Below are positions 1 through 10,622 of a stretch of DNA of 64,000 nt, piece by piece. The DNA lies in NCBI GenBank assembly GCA_013397075.1, contig VWZS01006709.1:1121423-1185422 (forward strand), in the 5' to 3' direction. Numbering within the stretch: position 1 is the first letter of the stretch; each line of letters opens with the position of its first letter. This stretch comes from Rhabdornis inornatus. Lineage: Eukaryota; Chordata; Aves; Passeriformes; Rhabdornithidae. Below the pieces are notes generated by a model. That model saw nothing but the letters and a program-made list of their open reading frames with translations, had not been told where the DNA came from and did not search any database. The position numbers and the translations under genes are program-made.

Positions 1-3000
1 CCTAAGTTGCAGCATTTTTTAAGATATTTAGAGCTGACTTGGATAAGCCATGCTAAACTACCAAAATTGTGTGTCCTGTTCTTTCATGTTTAAGGGAAGT
101 GGTGGTTTTGTTTGCTTGTCACAGCTTGTGGCTGATAGCAATAACAGAGACACCAAATGTAGCTTCGGCTTCTAAGCTCAGAATGGCCTTAGCAGGGTAT
201 AACACTAGGCCCAGCTTGAGACATGAAGTACGTGAATCTTTATCAGCATTGTCTTTGGCACAAACTGGTTTTGCCATTAATAATTTTAAACTAAATAGGC
301 ATTTACAAACTCAGAAGTCTCACTCAGGACAAGTTTCCTCTCCAGCATTCAGTTTTGTTTATGGGACTTACATGCTGTCAAAAGAGATTCCAGATTTGTC
401 TCATAAGTTCATGTAATCAGTCAGGTACTGTCAAGTTTTTATGCAGCAAGGGTGTAAATAATAAAACAATATATATTTTTAAAAAATCCCTAGAATCCTG
501 TGTCATGGATCTCAGAGAAGAGCCATGGCAGAGCTACCCAATTCTGATGAAAGTAGCAAAACACAGAATTCTTTACTAAGCTATCTCAAATGCACAAAAG
601 CAGACATCTCCAACCAGTGAGGTGGTTGAAAACCACCATGCGCAGAGGTTTGAGGAGGTGTCAGTACAGAAAGGCCAAGAACTGATGCAGAGTAAGCACA
701 GGGGGATAGTCTGGCTTCCCTGTTCCACTGTTCTACATTGCAGAAGGCACTGGTCTCATAAGCAACAGCACCAAAGAAGATGAAAGGAAATAGAAGTGCT
801 CAGTCCTGTCAGGGTATACATGCAACTCGGTTTTAGGCAGTTTTGAGGTAAAAGCTTCTGTCCTACTTAAACCATTATCTTTTTCTAGCACTGAACTGAC
901 CCCTCTGGTGTGTTAGCAGCATGGAAATTGATATAAGCTGGAGTTTTTGTCCTCCTGACTCTTTTTGTGTTAGCATTTTATTCTGTCACAAGTTCCTAGA
1001 TGACAAGCCCAAAGGCAGGCTGTATTTTTACAGCAAGCATAACTTGATTAAAAGACCTAAATCACTTAATGAGCATTTGTGCATGCAAAATATGTTTCTC
1101 AAAAAAGCATAGATCCTCTCTGTTCACATTATTTTTAAATGGGGGCATTGCCTGTGCTTCTTCAAGAATGCAGAAAAGTCCTACAAATCTGAAAAAATTA
1201 TCTTCTAGAGCCCATTAGATGTGAACTATTGCATTGCAGGGTGTAGCCCTCTCCCTTATAGCTAGCCATTTAAATCCTTATTTGCTATGATCTCTGAGAT
1301 GCTGTATCATTTTGAACTACAAGAATGAGTTATTAACTTGATGAGAGAAGCACATGGTCACAAATTACTTTCTCTTAGTCTGAGTTTTTTTGGTGGTGGT
1401 TGGGTGTTTTTTTTTTTTCTTTTTTTTTTTTTTTACAGCTTTTCCAGGTCCTAAAGAATATGTTTTTAAATTCGGGTCTTTGACAGCAAAGGCAGAGCAT
1501 GTTTTATAACTTCCAGAGCTACAAGAAACAGCTGCATATAAGCACAAAACCCGACAGTTTCTGTCTGAATGTGCTCCAGGTCACTGTTGGCCCAGTTCTC
1601 AGTTGGCTCCCGGCCCCTGTTGTGCCATTTCCCTGTGAGCCATCTCCTGCAGGACCCCTCCAGCAGTGGGTTAAATGCTGGGCAGCCCAAAGCCAACATA
1701 GCTGCCCAGCACTGTGTCCTTGGTGGTCCAGAGCCACAGGGAATGCCCAGCTCTGCTGGAGCAGCACTTGGAATAGTTCATCTGCATGCCGGGAAAAACT
1801 GGGTTACTGCACTCACAAGGGATTCTGTTATAAGGAGAAAATGACTGGGCTAAGAGATACAAATATTTTAATTTTTTTTTTTTCAAGTGGTCTTCTCTTG
1901 GGGAACTGTCCATGTGCCAGAAACTTAACTGGAACAAGAGCTTGGCACAGTGCTTTTGTCCCTAGGCCACTGTACCCATTAGTGCTAATTATAAGGTTAA
2001 GGAGGATTTTCTTTTTCCACTGCCCTAGTGGATTGCATATTCCACAATCAGATGTTCAACCTATATTGAAAAATAAATAGATATATAACCTTCAGGCACA
2101 TTATTTCTCTTAGACTGCACTGAAGGAACTCCACAAACATTCTCTGTTGTTTCACACACAAGATCACACACAAGGGGCAGGAATTAAGTTTGAGTCATTC
2201 TTGCTTTTGGATGGATGCTGTTGTTGAAGCAATTGTGGCCACTTTTCAAGGAGCATACAGATAGCCTGCTCATTACTGAAATGCTGGGGTCCTCAATACC
2301 AGAGCTAACTGAAAATTAACAATATTTATTAGAGAATATCCATGACATAAAACAAGCTTTTATAAGTTCTTCTGTAAATTTTCCAAGAAGGGTGTCTGAA
2401 ATCTGAAATATTTTAGCTGTAACACAATTATGTCAGATTTTTCCATTTTTAATTCATAGAAAAAAGATGTGGAAAGGACACCCTTCTTATAAGGGAAAAA
2501 ATGCAAACATCCTCCCCCCCATTTTCTAGTACAAGGTAGTTTCAATAGAAAATTTCTCAGAAGACTTCTTTGGTTTAGTAGAAAGTTCTTCCTCAGATTT
2601 TCTTAATGTCTCTGGCCAAGTCATGTCATTTCTCCACCTCAGCAACATATTTGAAAGAAGATAAGATAATGTTTTTTCATCCATTTCTCTTTTAGTGTTG
2701 GCTGTAGAGACAAGATATTTTGGATGGCCATTCTCTTCCTATTTTCTGCAGGACACATTGAGTTACCACCTATCCTTCACAGTTTCTAGGGATTGTCCTA
2801 CTACTATCAATGATAAATTAGAGTAATTCACAATAACTGAACATTTCCCTCAAGTATACTTGTGACTCTCTGAAACTATAAGTACATAATTATAGAAGCA
2901 CAGCTCTATAAGGATTAGTTGCTTGCTCTTTAAATTGAATCAGTGTGTTTCCATAGTACCCTTGATCATGTTCTGATACTTGTATTTGAAAATTTACAAG

Positions 3001-4710
3001 GAGAATAAGTGAATAAATTGTATTGCAAAGTGTATAAAACCCAATAACTTGGAATTTTAAACAACAGTCAGCCTTCGGGGACAGAAGTAATAATTCAGTT
3101 TCTTGGTTACATCACCAAGGTTCTGTGCCTTATGTATAAACATATTTGTTCAGCTTGCTGGCTGCCAGATGATCTCCAGGATGGATGGTTTATCATGGCT
3201 GACTGAGCATGGCTGGCCTGCACATATACTAAAAGGTAGCCCTTCTGACAGCATCTTTACTTCTTATAAAGGCTAATAAGTTTTTAATGTGCCTTATCAT
3301 TCTGAAACAGGACATTACTTGTGCTATGTCTGTGGAATCAACATGGTTACCAAGGTGTCCTGGGAAATGAGCTTCTCCCAGGAATGTCACATCTCTGGCA
3401 AAGGTCTCTTGTCCCATACTGCAGCTCAAGAACTGCAGCTTTCAGTCCAAGTGGGTTTTTGCATCTCTGTGTCTCTTTGTGAATGGCACAGCAGCAGTGG
3501 TGCACTCTCAGTGCTTTGTGCTTTAAAGCAATTTAGAAATGCTTAAAGGGACTTTGAGTACCAGGCTGGACATAATGCAACCCAAAACATTTTCTTTTAA
3601 AATATCCTATCAACAGTTTTTTTCAAAATCTCTCTGTTCTTGCCAGCACCAAGAGACTCAGTAAAATGAGCTTTGCCATGGGGGGATCCCTGTCAGTGTG
3701 GTTGGTGACCCTTGGAGTTGAAGCTGTTCACTCTCACCCCAAGCAGACATAAGCCTGAATGTTCAGCTGCAACTGAAATTTGTTGCTCTTTTGGTGAGGG
3801 ATCATATTTCATTCTCTTGAGGGCTAAAGGGGCTGACAAGAAGGATGTTTGACTGTCATGCCAGATACCCACAGAATACAGGACACAGAAGCAATCTTAC
3901 TCGATATTATCAAGTCTCACTGAAGGAGGGACTGGGTTAGGCTTGAAAAATAAAGTAAAATGCCTTTAAATCCTGCATACCCGGAGCTGCATATCAAGGG
4001 TTTCTGTAGGAAATGGGGAACACAATAACACAATGTAGCGGGTGCTTGATTCAGATGAAAAGCTGAAAAGTGTTTCTCAAGCGTAAAAGAAAGCATGCTT
4101 GGCTTCTCTGAGAGCTGGGCATTCTAAACTTCCTGTTAGCACAAAGCATTGCAAAAACTAAAGATACAGTGGGGATAATGTTGCTGCAGTCGCAATAGTC
4201 TAAGAACATTAGTGATGGAAGGTTTAAAAGTGGAGGCAATGTTTGGCATTATGGAGATTTATAAATGCTTATAGTGCCAGCAAACTGCAGTTAGATAAAA
4301 ATGAGATGGATCTGCAGAGCATCCAAAAAGCTCTTGTTTAGCCAGAATTTCCCTGGGGTGGTGAGCCTATTACATGCTGCAGAGGGGAAGCAGTGGACAT
4401 TACAGGCTGGGTGATGTGGTCACTGATATGAGCTGAGCAGGGAGAGGGATGCTCTGCTCCCCTCCCTCCTCCTTCCTTGGTAGCTGCAGTCATGGTCCCT
4501 ACACCCCTCAAAATTTTCTCTGCATGCAACCTAAGCAGGTCTGTCAAATGACAGCTTATCTATGCCACCCTTGTGATTTCTTTCAGCCTGGTTTTAAAAA
4601 TAGTTTCTGAGCAATTATGTGTCACATAAGAATAAACCTGCATGCTGGTGCATCTTTCCTGTCACCATGAAATAACAGCACTACAGTTTCTACATTTCAG
4701 TCTTGTCTGA
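1..4710. other. noncoding AT-rich DNA, no gene recognised
   Basis: No recognisable exon, RNA gene or transposon was seen here. Several frames are open at once across 1466-2080, including the longest open frame of the window (193 codons, plus strand, 1499-2080). This patch is locally G+C-rich, and the longest frame runs through a T-run that gives an Ile-Phe-Phe-Phe stretch, so I take these as chance frames. A long T-run at 1407-1434, broken by one C, follows a GGT-rich stretch. On the minus strand it could be an old poly(A) tail, but no AATAAA lies just before it. Confidence 0.6.
1407..1434. repeat. poly(T) tract
   Basis: Twenty-eight bases, all T except a single C at 1419, followed by ACAG. 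The tract plus ACAG resembles a 3' splice site on the plus strand, or a poly(A) tail read on the minus strand. Neither reading has supporting context: no good downstream donor was noticed, and there is no polyadenylation signal next to it. Simple-sequence expansion is the plainest explanation. Confidence 0.85.
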
Positions 4711-4734
4711 TTTTCTTTTTTTTTTTCTGCAAAG

Positions 4735-4790
4735 ATCAACAGCTTCTGCAGCAAAAGGACACAGTATAATCAGGAAATCATCAGCCCGAA
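4735..4790 (+). other. candidate internal exon of an unidentified transcript
   Basis: A nearly pure pyrimidine run (4711-4729) leads to CAAAG ending at 4734, and a textbook 5' splice site GTAAGTAT begins at 4791. Between them lie 56 bases. Two of the three plus frames are open. One reads Ile-Asn-Ser-Phe-Cys-Ser-Lys-Arg, the other Ser-Thr-Ala-Ser-Ala-Ala-Lys-Gly-His-Ser. Alternative AGs at 4741-4742 or 4749-4750 would give 48 or 40 bases; 48 is a multiple of three. TCTGAT near 4708 could serve as a branch point. I do not recognise the peptide. Pseudo-exons of this quality occur by chance in introns, so transcript evidence is needed. It is the best splice-site pair I saw in the window. Confidence 0.3.
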
Positions 4791-7700
4791 GTAAGTATAA
4801 AACTTGCAAAATTATGCACTCTGTGAAGAAACCTGCTGCTTTTTTTAGCATTCAAGCACACATACTGCAAAACTAAATCCTCCAATAAAACAAAGTCAAC
4901 ACAGTCCTCTTCATACCACCAGAGCTTCACTTAATAATGAGAACATTACATTTGTTTTTTCCTTTTCCCCTGAAACTAAATACTTTGCATATTTCTGATG
5001 ATCTGGCATAGGTGGGGCTGCTTTTGGAGCTTCTTTGTTTTGCCATGTTCATAGAACCTTTACTGAGCTTGTTTCTAGGCATTTGCAGCAAGGTGAGGCC
5101 CTGAGATGTTCTGCCTTGCTGGTGTTCATACTTAAAAGCTGAGGAATTATCATTTGTGTAGAAGTTAGCATCACCTGCACACTGCCTGGTCACACCAAAT
5201 AATGACACAGAAAACTCACTTATGTCCTTCTCCATCCATTGAAATGCTAAAAAAAAGCTATTGGTTTTCCTGAGGATGTCTTGAGGCAATTGTTTTCCAA
5301 ATTAGGAGCCCTGCCTGCTCCTCATGCCTTGAAACACTATTGTACATTGCCTCTCCCAGAGAAGAGATTTGCCACTGCCTGAAGCTACCGTGGACTTTTC
5401 CAGAACTTGTTGAAAATGTTTTTCTTTCTGAAACTGGACGTCCTCCACTTGCAGTTGGGTTTGATAACCCAGCTTCATGGTTCAAAAACATGTGAGGTGT
5501 CCACTGATAGAAACTCATGGCCACACACAAGGAACTGCAGCATCACTACACTGCTATCCAGTAGTGACCACTGGATTTGTTCCAAGAAAGGAAAACTCAA
5601 AACCTAAACCTCAACCTCTTTGCCATGGCAGTATTTTCCCAGAGTATTCACTGTATCCCACAAAGCCATGTTTTAGGTTGATGAGATTTCTGTGTGCTAC
5701 TGAAACACCTCTCAGACAGTGAATGTGAACTGATCGAACCGCTGTGTCCAAAGTCTGCATGGACAACTGCAGATACATCTGACAAGAAAGCTGACAGAAT
5801 TTTTGGCAGATACTTTTGCATGGCTCACCATGCACGGTGAAGAAGTCAAAAGGGAATGACTTGAAATTACCCCTGAAAGATAAGAGAGAAAGTGGGCAAA
5901 CACCACCAGCAAAACAAAGCTTCAGTGGCAGTGACAAAGATCATTAATATGAAGGTGATTTGACAGGATTCGTGGCATACTGATTCATCATTAGTAGGAT
6001 TTTTTCCTAGCTTCCTTTAGTGTGATAACTCCAATAAAACCACAGGATGACCAGGGATAATAACGAAAAATAACACCAAGTAAAAACCCTTCTGGGGCTT
6101 GAGAGAAAAAAGCCTTTTTTTTTTTTTTGTAGTTTAACGGTTGTTTGTCTAGTTTTTCAAAGCCTTGCAACACTAAAAATAATAAATAATAAATAATAAT
6201 AAATATAAATAATAAAATCCCTTTAATTTCTAAATTAAATAAATAGACAAAGCTACTATAGCCTATGAGCTCACCACTGCTGAGTGTGTGCTGCTTGAGC
6301 AGAAGGGGTGGTGGTGTTTATGAAGGCAGCAAGAACAATAATATATGCAGAGTGGCTCAAGAAGACACACAATTATAAACACTTCCTGCAGAGCACATTA
6401 GGTCTGCAGGTTCATAAATGCTTTTCAGATTCCATATTTCAATCACTCATCTTGAAACACTCTGAAAAAAAAAAAACAAACAACCCAAAACCCAACAAAA
6501 ATACATATTCAAGGACAGGATTAAAGCATTTTTTTCTTGAATGGGAGGGACAATTTTGTGACCTTGCACTTCTCATAACCATTGTCCGTTCTTGTGCACT
6601 GATTTTGGTCATAAGCCTGACGTCAGGAGAGAGATGCCAGGTAGACAGATGCATCAGGAGGTTTGTAAGGCCAGATCCTCAGCTGGTATAAACTGCGACC
6701 TGACATTGACTTCACATGTCACCACATGGCATGAGAAGAGCTACTCTCACCAGCTGGTTGGCATCAAGCTTCTATTTTGTAAACTTAAGCTGCTCCCAAG
6801 AAGTTGTTTACAGAACAACAGTGGATTGCTCACTGATTTCTCAGACACTGAGGAAGCAAAAGGAAAAAGAAAGAAAACCAAATTCTAACTGTCCCAAGCA
6901 GCCAGAACAGAAACAATCCTCCCCATCTCTGCAACACCTGGAAGAGCTGATTGTAACTGCAAATCCCAATTACTGTTACAACAGCACAGCAACATAGATA
7001 GTTCTTTAAAAACGAACTGAGATGAAGCAGTGTTATTGATCACTATTATTAGCAGAGTGGGTCAGCATAATTTAAACCTTTCCATTAAGGCACAAAGATG
7101 GGTTTTCAAGATAGGGCATTGGTGCAATTATTGAGCTGAGTAGGAGGTAGAAATGTAATTATGTAAACTAACTGAATTAACAGGATTGCACAGTTCATTA
7201 GGGTCCATTTTTTTTGGTCAACATTTTGGATCACCAGCTGCTATAGAATTTAATTTCCATTAAAAAGCATTAATTGCACCTCTTGTGTGAAAGCAGAGCA
7301 GTTGTGTTCGTTGAGCAGCTCCATCCTTACTACTCTAATGCAGGTGTGGAAATAGCCTTCTGCTCCACACCAGTGCTCCAACAGCCAACCCCTATTCCCT
7401 CATTAAGCCTTCAGTGGGACAGGATACCTCTGCCAACTCTGCTTGCAGTCACACTGGTTGGTAGGAATTTGGATAGTTGATGTCATTAAGGACTGAAAGC
7501 AGCATTTATTCAGTAAATATGACTGAAGGGAGCATCCCATTTTGCTAAGTAATTTCAAGGCCCTTCCCAATGCAGTTTCTCCATGGCCAGAAAGAAGTGA
7601 GGAAATAACCCACTAGATACTTGGAAATCTATGGATGAATTTGCATACAGCCGGTCTTCATTTCACACATTTCTCGTCTCTGGTTTTGTTGTCCTTCATG

Positions 7701-8390
7701 TTATTGTGGAGTAATATGATGCAAATATTGCTCAATGTCCTATCAAATAAATGTGAACCACACCTTTGGTCTCAGCAACTGAAAAGTTTCCCATCTGTAC
7801 GAGGCCAATCTGCAGATAAAATAATCTTCTAAACTGGAGACTTCGTTACTTATGTGTTATACGTGACTCTTGCTTCCTCCCAGGGACATCTCTTTGTCGC
7901 TGACCATTTTCCTACAGATGCTGCTGGCTGACTGAAGCTCAGAGCAATCAGTCACCAGCTGCTCCTCTGCCTCCAGACAGGATATTCAGCCTACAACAGG
8001 CAAATCTTATGCTGCTTCCTCCCTGCCAGGCTGTTTCCTGGGGCTTTGTTAAACTTGCAGGTCTTCCTTATTGTTTGAAGGTTTTCCCTTAATACAGGGG
8101 ATGCCTTTACTATAAATGTTCTAATACATTTTGACTCACAGACTGGACACTCAAGCTCTTTACATATGAGAATTAATGCTGAAGAACTTAATAAAGACAG
8201 ATCTCTGGTCTGTAAATGGACATAGGACTGTAATTGGATATAGTGCAAATAAGAGTATGATCATGCTGGCTTTATTTGCTGAAAAGAAGTAAAAAATCCC
8301 GAGTTCTCTTCTCCTCCAACAGAGGAGAAGGATATTTATGTAGTATTTTTCTATATGCAGGAGAAAAAAAGAGGATTCATATATCCATGT
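4791..8390. other. noncoding AT-rich DNA
   Basis: No gene recognised. A 120-codon minus-strand open frame at 4927-5289 has no visible domain and no splice context. A T14 run (6115-6128), an AAT-type microsatellite (6176-6217) and an A-rich tract followed by AACCC-like units (6469-6500) are simple repeats. The stretch from about 7020 to 7280 is rich in TAAT/ATTA homeodomain-type cores. A small hairpin sits at 8309-8329 (8 bp stem, TTCTCCTC against GAGGAGAA). Confidence 0.6.
6176..6217. repeat. AAT/AAAT microsatellite
   Basis: Interrupted repeats of AAT and AAAT (for example AATAAATAATAAATAATAAT) over about 40 bases. It is simple sequence with no coding meaning. Confidence 0.85.
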
Positions 8391-8392
8391 AA

Positions 8393-8403
8393 AAGATGGC
8401 GGC
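8393..8403 (+). promoter_or_regulatory. perfect YY1-type site AAGATGGCGGC
   Basis: The 11-mer AAGATGGCGGC matches the known high-affinity YY1 site. In vertebrates such sites are frequent just downstream of transcription starts, where the ATG may be the initiator codon. Here the ATG has a favourable context (purine at -3, G at +4) but encodes only Met-Ala-Ala-Cys-Ala-Val before a stop. The G+C-richer, CpG-retaining block starts about 100 bases downstream, which is suggestive of a promoter-proximal element. Binding is inferred from the motif only. Confidence 0.4.
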
Positions 8404-8509
8404 TTGTGCTGTGTGAGGCTTCTGTAGATGTGTATTTGATTTTAGTACCTAACAGCTTCTGAACAGGCTTTACCTGCAGTAATCATCAGGCTCTGTATTT
8501 GTTCTTTTC

Positions 8510-9420
8510 TAAATGAGCATCCTGCGGGTGACTAAGCAAAAGGAACCTGTGGAAGCCTCCTCTCACAGCATGTAAATCATCGCCACAACATTTGCTTTTC
8601 CCTTGCCGATGGCATTAATGTGTTGCTTCCACGGATAAATTAGGGACTCAGAGCAGCACATTGAGCAGCCCTCGGTGCCCCCTCCCACGGCTGCCCTGCT
8701 TTGGCGCAGGGACTGCTCTGCGCACAGCAGAGTTTACTGCGGTGACTCATTTGTAAAATATGGATGTGATCCCACAGAAACCAACCTGGTGCAGTCTCCA
8801 GCGCCAGCATCAACGCCATACCTAAGGGCTGTGCTTCAATACCCCCAGGGAATTCAACAGAGTCCCAGCAAACTGTGGACAGGCTCAGCAGGTAGGACAG
8901 GTCTGTGCTTCTACTCAGAAAAAATACTTCACCTCTGCAATCCTGCTTATTTCCACAGAATTTCTCAAGCTTTCCTGGGAAGTGAGCTGGACTGCACTGT
9001 TCTTTTCCAAAGTAGAAGCTAAGTTTGCCTAGAGAACGGCAGCAGGAGGGGCGAGCTGCTGTCTCCCAAAAAGACCCAAACCTGCCAATCACCCTGTTGT
9101 CTCTGTGCCAGGCTGGAACTCGTGGTCCCCAGGCCCGGAGCAGTAGAGGAGGAACACACATCTCTGCTCAAAGATCCACAGCACCAGAGAGCAGCAAAGC
9201 CAGATTTAGGACCCAGGAGCCACGTACCACCTTCAGCACGTGAAGTGTCAGGTTCCTCAGCCTGGAACAGCAGCAAAGTGACAGAGTCTGGTTTTGTGGG
9301 CAGCTACTTCTGCCACGCAGAGAGGACCGGGTTACAAGAGATGCTGGGAAGGAACTGACCCAAGCACCTGTTCTAAAAGCTCTGTGTAGATCTGCCTCAA
9401 GGAGAAAACCTTCCATTAGT
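8510..9420. other. G+C- and CpG-richer block, possible regulatory or lncRNA region
   Basis: This segment is visibly richer in G+C than its flanks and retains many CpGs from 8580 to 9330. Because stops are scarce, long frames open on both strands: 173 codons minus at 8640-9161 and 115 codons plus at 8675-9022. I recognise no protein family in either. The plus frame runs to a moderate 5' splice-like CAG/GTAGGA near 8892. An AP-1 consensus TGACTCA lies at 8743-8749. A weak CpG island, an lncRNA exon or a conserved noncoding element are all possible. Confidence 0.35.
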
Positions 9421-9440
9421 CACCAGGATGGCTCATTCAC

Positions 9441-9510
9441 AGTAAGCTCATATAAAGTCCAAGTAAGTCCAAGCTCATATAGTAAGACAGTAAGTCCAAG
9501 ATCATATAAA
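9441..9510 (+). repeat. degenerate short tandem repeat
   Basis: Three imperfect copies of a roughly 20 bp unit resembling AGTAAGTCCAAGCTCATATA. The first copy is shortened and the third has a G-to-A-type change giving AAGATCATATA. It sits exactly where composition switches from the G+C-richer block to the AT-rich block. Confidence 0.7.
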
Positions 9511-9660
9511 AATACATCAGTAGAGAATCACTATAAGACCCAAAGATTAAAATGAAAGTATAGAAGGAGAAAAGGCAGAGAAAAGTTTAATCATACAAGA
9601 GAAAACATAACAAGAGAAAATCATAAAATAACACAGTGAAACTAAATAAATAAACATATT

Positions 9661-9785
9661 TTCAATCCAAATCAAAATATAAATATAGAATATATTTATA
9701 AATAAGTATTATAAATATAAAAAATATAATATAGAAAAATACAAATATAGAAAAAATGTATAAATATATAAATAGAATATAAATA
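9661..9785. repeat. A/T-only low-complexity tract
   Basis: About 125 bases that are almost entirely A and T, built from ATAAATATA and ATATAGAA-like words. It is simple low-complexity DNA. Confidence 0.85.
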
Positions 9786-10280
9786 CTTCCATATTCTGAG
9801 TACTTCTGAGAAAGACTGCGTTTGAGAAAGGACTTTATTTTTTCACACCAAGTTTCACAATAACCCCTAGACCAGATGATAAAGGATTTGTTAAAAGTCA
9901 AACCTGGCTTCTCATATTTATTACTAATATCTCTATTATGATGCTTACAGTAGACTATCTAGTGTCTTCTTTCTGACTCAAAAGAACACAGGTTACTATA
10001 CCTCCTAATTTTGACCTCAGAAGAGTCACAAGAGTCCCCTTGCATGTAAAGAAAGACTTTACTTCTACCATAGGAACTTTTTCCTCTTTTTTTCTTGCCC
10101 CATGATAAAAATTCCCTGGGAAAGTACACTTCACTTAAACTTCTAGAGCAACTTCTAAAAATAGTTCTGTATTTACCTTCGTTACTAATTCAATCCTTCA
10201 AAAAATATTCAGTCTTTGTGGGTTTTTTCTGTACAAGTAATTATTTCTCCAGTTTGCCTGCTTAGGATATTTTTTTTTTT

Positions 10281-10622
10281 CAGTGGCATTATTCTTCTTT
10301 AGCTAGCTCTTCATGTAAAGCTTCTCAAATGATTGATGCTAATGCAGATGTCAAAAGGTTTGAAAATATTTGGCTTTCAATTTCACAAGCCCAGATCCAT
10401 AGTTTTACACATTCTGGATCTATATCTTCATCTCAAATCGAACAATGGATAATACTTTTACTAGGTTAATCAATACATGCCTCACCTCTAGCAATAGAAA
10501 TCTACACTGCAGTTAATGAATTAATTTATAGGACTAAAATTAAACGAAGTATTTATGAAGATTCTGACCATTTCTTGACAGCTCTCCATGTTTTAGACAC
10601 AAGAAGAAAAGGCAAGTTGGCC
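10281..10622 (+). other. once-interrupted open frame behind a splice-acceptor-like tract; unidentified
   Basis: A T10 run (10271-10280) followed by CAG opens a plus-strand frame of 62 codons, then a TAA (10467-10469), then 51 more codons to a TAG at 10623. The second part has a protein-like mix of charged and polar residues (Ala-Ile-Glu-Ile-Tyr-Thr-Ala-Val-Asn-Glu...). I recognise no family. It could be a decayed exon, a piece of an old retroelement, or chance. In AT-rich DNA a frame of this length with one stop is not strong evidence, so confidence is low. Confidence 0.15.

Noticed and set aside
1499..2080. Longest open frame in the window (193 codons, plus)
   Set aside because: Several other frames are open over the same bases, it runs through a T-run, no domain is recognisable and there is no splice or promoter context.
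8640..9161. 173-codon minus-strand open frame
   Set aside because: It lies in a G+C-richer patch where stops are rare; the opposite strand is also open and no family is recognisable.
9662..9901. Hydrophobic 79-codon minus frame resembling membrane segments
   Set aside because: It is the translation of an almost pure A/T tract giving Ile, Phe and Tyr runs.
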